DNA from: Chloracidobacterium sp. N
GTDB lineage: Bacteria > Acidobacteriota > Blastocatellia > Chloracidobacteriales > Chloracidobacteriaceae
Reading direction: 5' to 3'
NCBI RefSeq assembly: GCF_018304765.1
Contig: NZ_CP072642.1
Location: forward strand, 293,501-357,500
Length of the DNA: 64,000 nt
The notes beneath the pieces are model-generated. The model ran no database searches and had not been told where the DNA came from. It saw only the letters and a list, made by a program, of their open reading frames with translations. Shown here piece by piece: positions 63,158 through 64,000 of this stretch. The position numbers and the translations under genes are program-made. The number at the start of each line of letters is the position of its first letter. Within the stretch, counting starts at the first letter, position 1.

Positions 63158-64000
63158 TCAGCCGGCGACGGCGCGTTCCACGGCCGCAATGACGCGCTCC
63201 CATGTGGCGTCAGTCATTTCCGGCCAGATCGGCAGACTCAGGACTTCAGCCGCAGCCATCTCACTCACCGGCTGGGCCGGAAACCGGCCGGCATAGACCG
63301 GAAGCTGGTGAATGGGCGTCGGGTAGTACACCATGGTTCCGATGCCCTGCGCCTGGAGCGCCTGCCGGATGGCGTCCCGCCGCTCCCGTGGGAGGCGTAC
63401 GGTGTACTGGTGAAAGACATGCCCCGGAGTAACGGCCGGCGGCGTCACCCCAGGCAGTGAGGCGAGCCGGGCCGTATATCGTTCGGCCAGGCGTCGCCGG
63501 GCGGCATTCCAGCCGGTCACATGGGGCAGTTTCACCCGCAGGATGGCCGCCTGAAGGCCATCGAGCCGCGAGTTGTAGCCGAGCATTTCGTTCTGGTAAG
63601 GCACGAGGGAGCCATGCGAGCGCAGCTTGCGGGCGCGTTCGGCAAGGCGGGCGTCGTTGGTGACGATGAGCCCGCCATCGCCATACGCGCCCAGATTTTT
63701 CGACGGGTAGAACGAAAACGCGCCCACCGTGCCCAGCGTCCCGACATAGCGCCCGTGCAGCCGTGTCCGGGTGGTCGGCTGACAGCCCTGGCCGTCACAG
63801 CCGGCACATGGCGGCAGGTACTGCGCCCCAAACGCCTGGGCGGCATCCTCAATCACGGCCAGTCCATAACGTTCGGCCAGTTCCAGCACCGCGCCCATAG
63901 CTGCCGGACGCCCAAAAAGATGCACGGGCAGCAGAGCCCGGGTGCGGCTGGTGATCCGGGATGCCACGGCGTGTGGATCAAGGTTGAAGCTTTCGGCTTC
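63158..64000 (-). CDS. DegT/DnrJ/EryC1 aminotransferase, start beyond window
   Basis: The frame stays open to the window end, reading ESFNLDPHAVASRITSRTRALLPVHLFG, so the gene begins beyond 64000. AVIEDAAQAFGA, then SFYPSKNLGAYGDGGLIVTND (Schiff-base Lys) and VFHQYTVRLPRERRDAIRQAL are family signatures. It transfers an amino group to keto-sugars for cell-surface polysaccharide synthesis. Between EDAAQAFGAQY and VGTLGTVG sits an unusual insertion with CAGCDGQGC, spaced like a metal ligand group; its role is unknown. Confidence 0.88.
   Translation of the reverse strand, partial: EAESFNLDPHAVASRITSRTRALLPVHLFGRPAAMGAVLELAERYGLAVIEDAAQAFGAQYLPPCAGCDGQGCQPTTRTRLHGRYVGTLGTVGAFSFYPSKNLGAYGDGGLIVTNDARLAERARKLRSHGSLVPYQNEMLGYNSRLDGLQAAILRVKLPHVTGWNAARRRLAERYTARLASLPGVTPPAVTPGHVFHQYTVRLPRERRDAIRQALQAQGIGTMVYYPTPIHQLPVYAGRFPAQPVSEMAAAEVLSLPIWPEMTDATWERVIAAVERAVAG

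Overview
This is a GC-rich, gene-dense bacterial chromosome segment. It carries large Ser/Thr kinases fused to TPR or AAA modules, a VWFA-related protein of the type typical of Acidobacteriota, a plant/cyanobacterial-type carotenoid desaturase, an L-type lactate dehydrogenase and a cytochrome P450. Together these point to Acidobacteriota (Blastocatellia), plausibly a Chloracidobacterium relative. That placement is inference from gene content; no rRNA is present.

Layout. 1-8.8 kb: end of a SpoIIE/PP2C-like membrane protein, a radical SAM/SPASM protein, a class III aminotransferase, DUF1015 and class-I amidotransferase proteins, an FKBP coupled to a DUF218-like protein, and a TlpA-like lipoprotein. 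8.9-14.9 kb: a Ser/Thr kinase with TPRs, a glutamine-amidotransferase pseudoenzyme, RibD, a histidine kinase/receiver protein and PhhB. 14.9-24.3 kb: two FAD oxidoreductases (one a carotenoid desaturase), ProS, an M48 protease, a glycosyltransferase, a VWFA protein and HisH. 24.4-34.9 kb: IspD overlapping a P450, FHA, XseB, cytochrome c, a ferritin-like protein, a DJ-1-like protein, an amino-acid permease, DUF4350/DUF4129 and 3-hydroxyacyl-CoA dehydrogenase.

35-39 kb is the accessory island: a translationally coupled HIRAN-protein/HipA-like-kinase pair followed by a complete IscB element with all RuvC and HNH residues and a recognisable upstream omegaRNA (HEARO) region. 39-49 kb returns to core genes: a LysW-like acidic zinc-ribbon protein, AccA, AroC, YihY, a peroxiredoxin-like lipoprotein, DUF1844, the thrS-infC-rpmI-rplT cluster with tRNA-Val(GAC), and a frameshifted pseudogene. 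49-64 kb: lactate dehydrogenase overlapping an AAA/Ser-Thr kinase fusion, an STT3-like oligosaccharyltransferase, a 1666-residue kinase-AAA-TPR protein, a Tat-exported GH1 glycosidase, a substrate-binding lipoprotein, RNase PH and the end of a DegT-family aminotransferase.

Main points for a second look: the intact IscB/omegaRNA unit and its duplicated end hairpins; the HIRAN/HipA-like pair; pseudoenzymes of the amidotransferase, PP2C and histidine-kinase families; infC apparently starting at AUC; and a recurring pattern of perfect 12-18 bp tandem duplications, three of which lie on stop codons and one of which frameshifted a gene.
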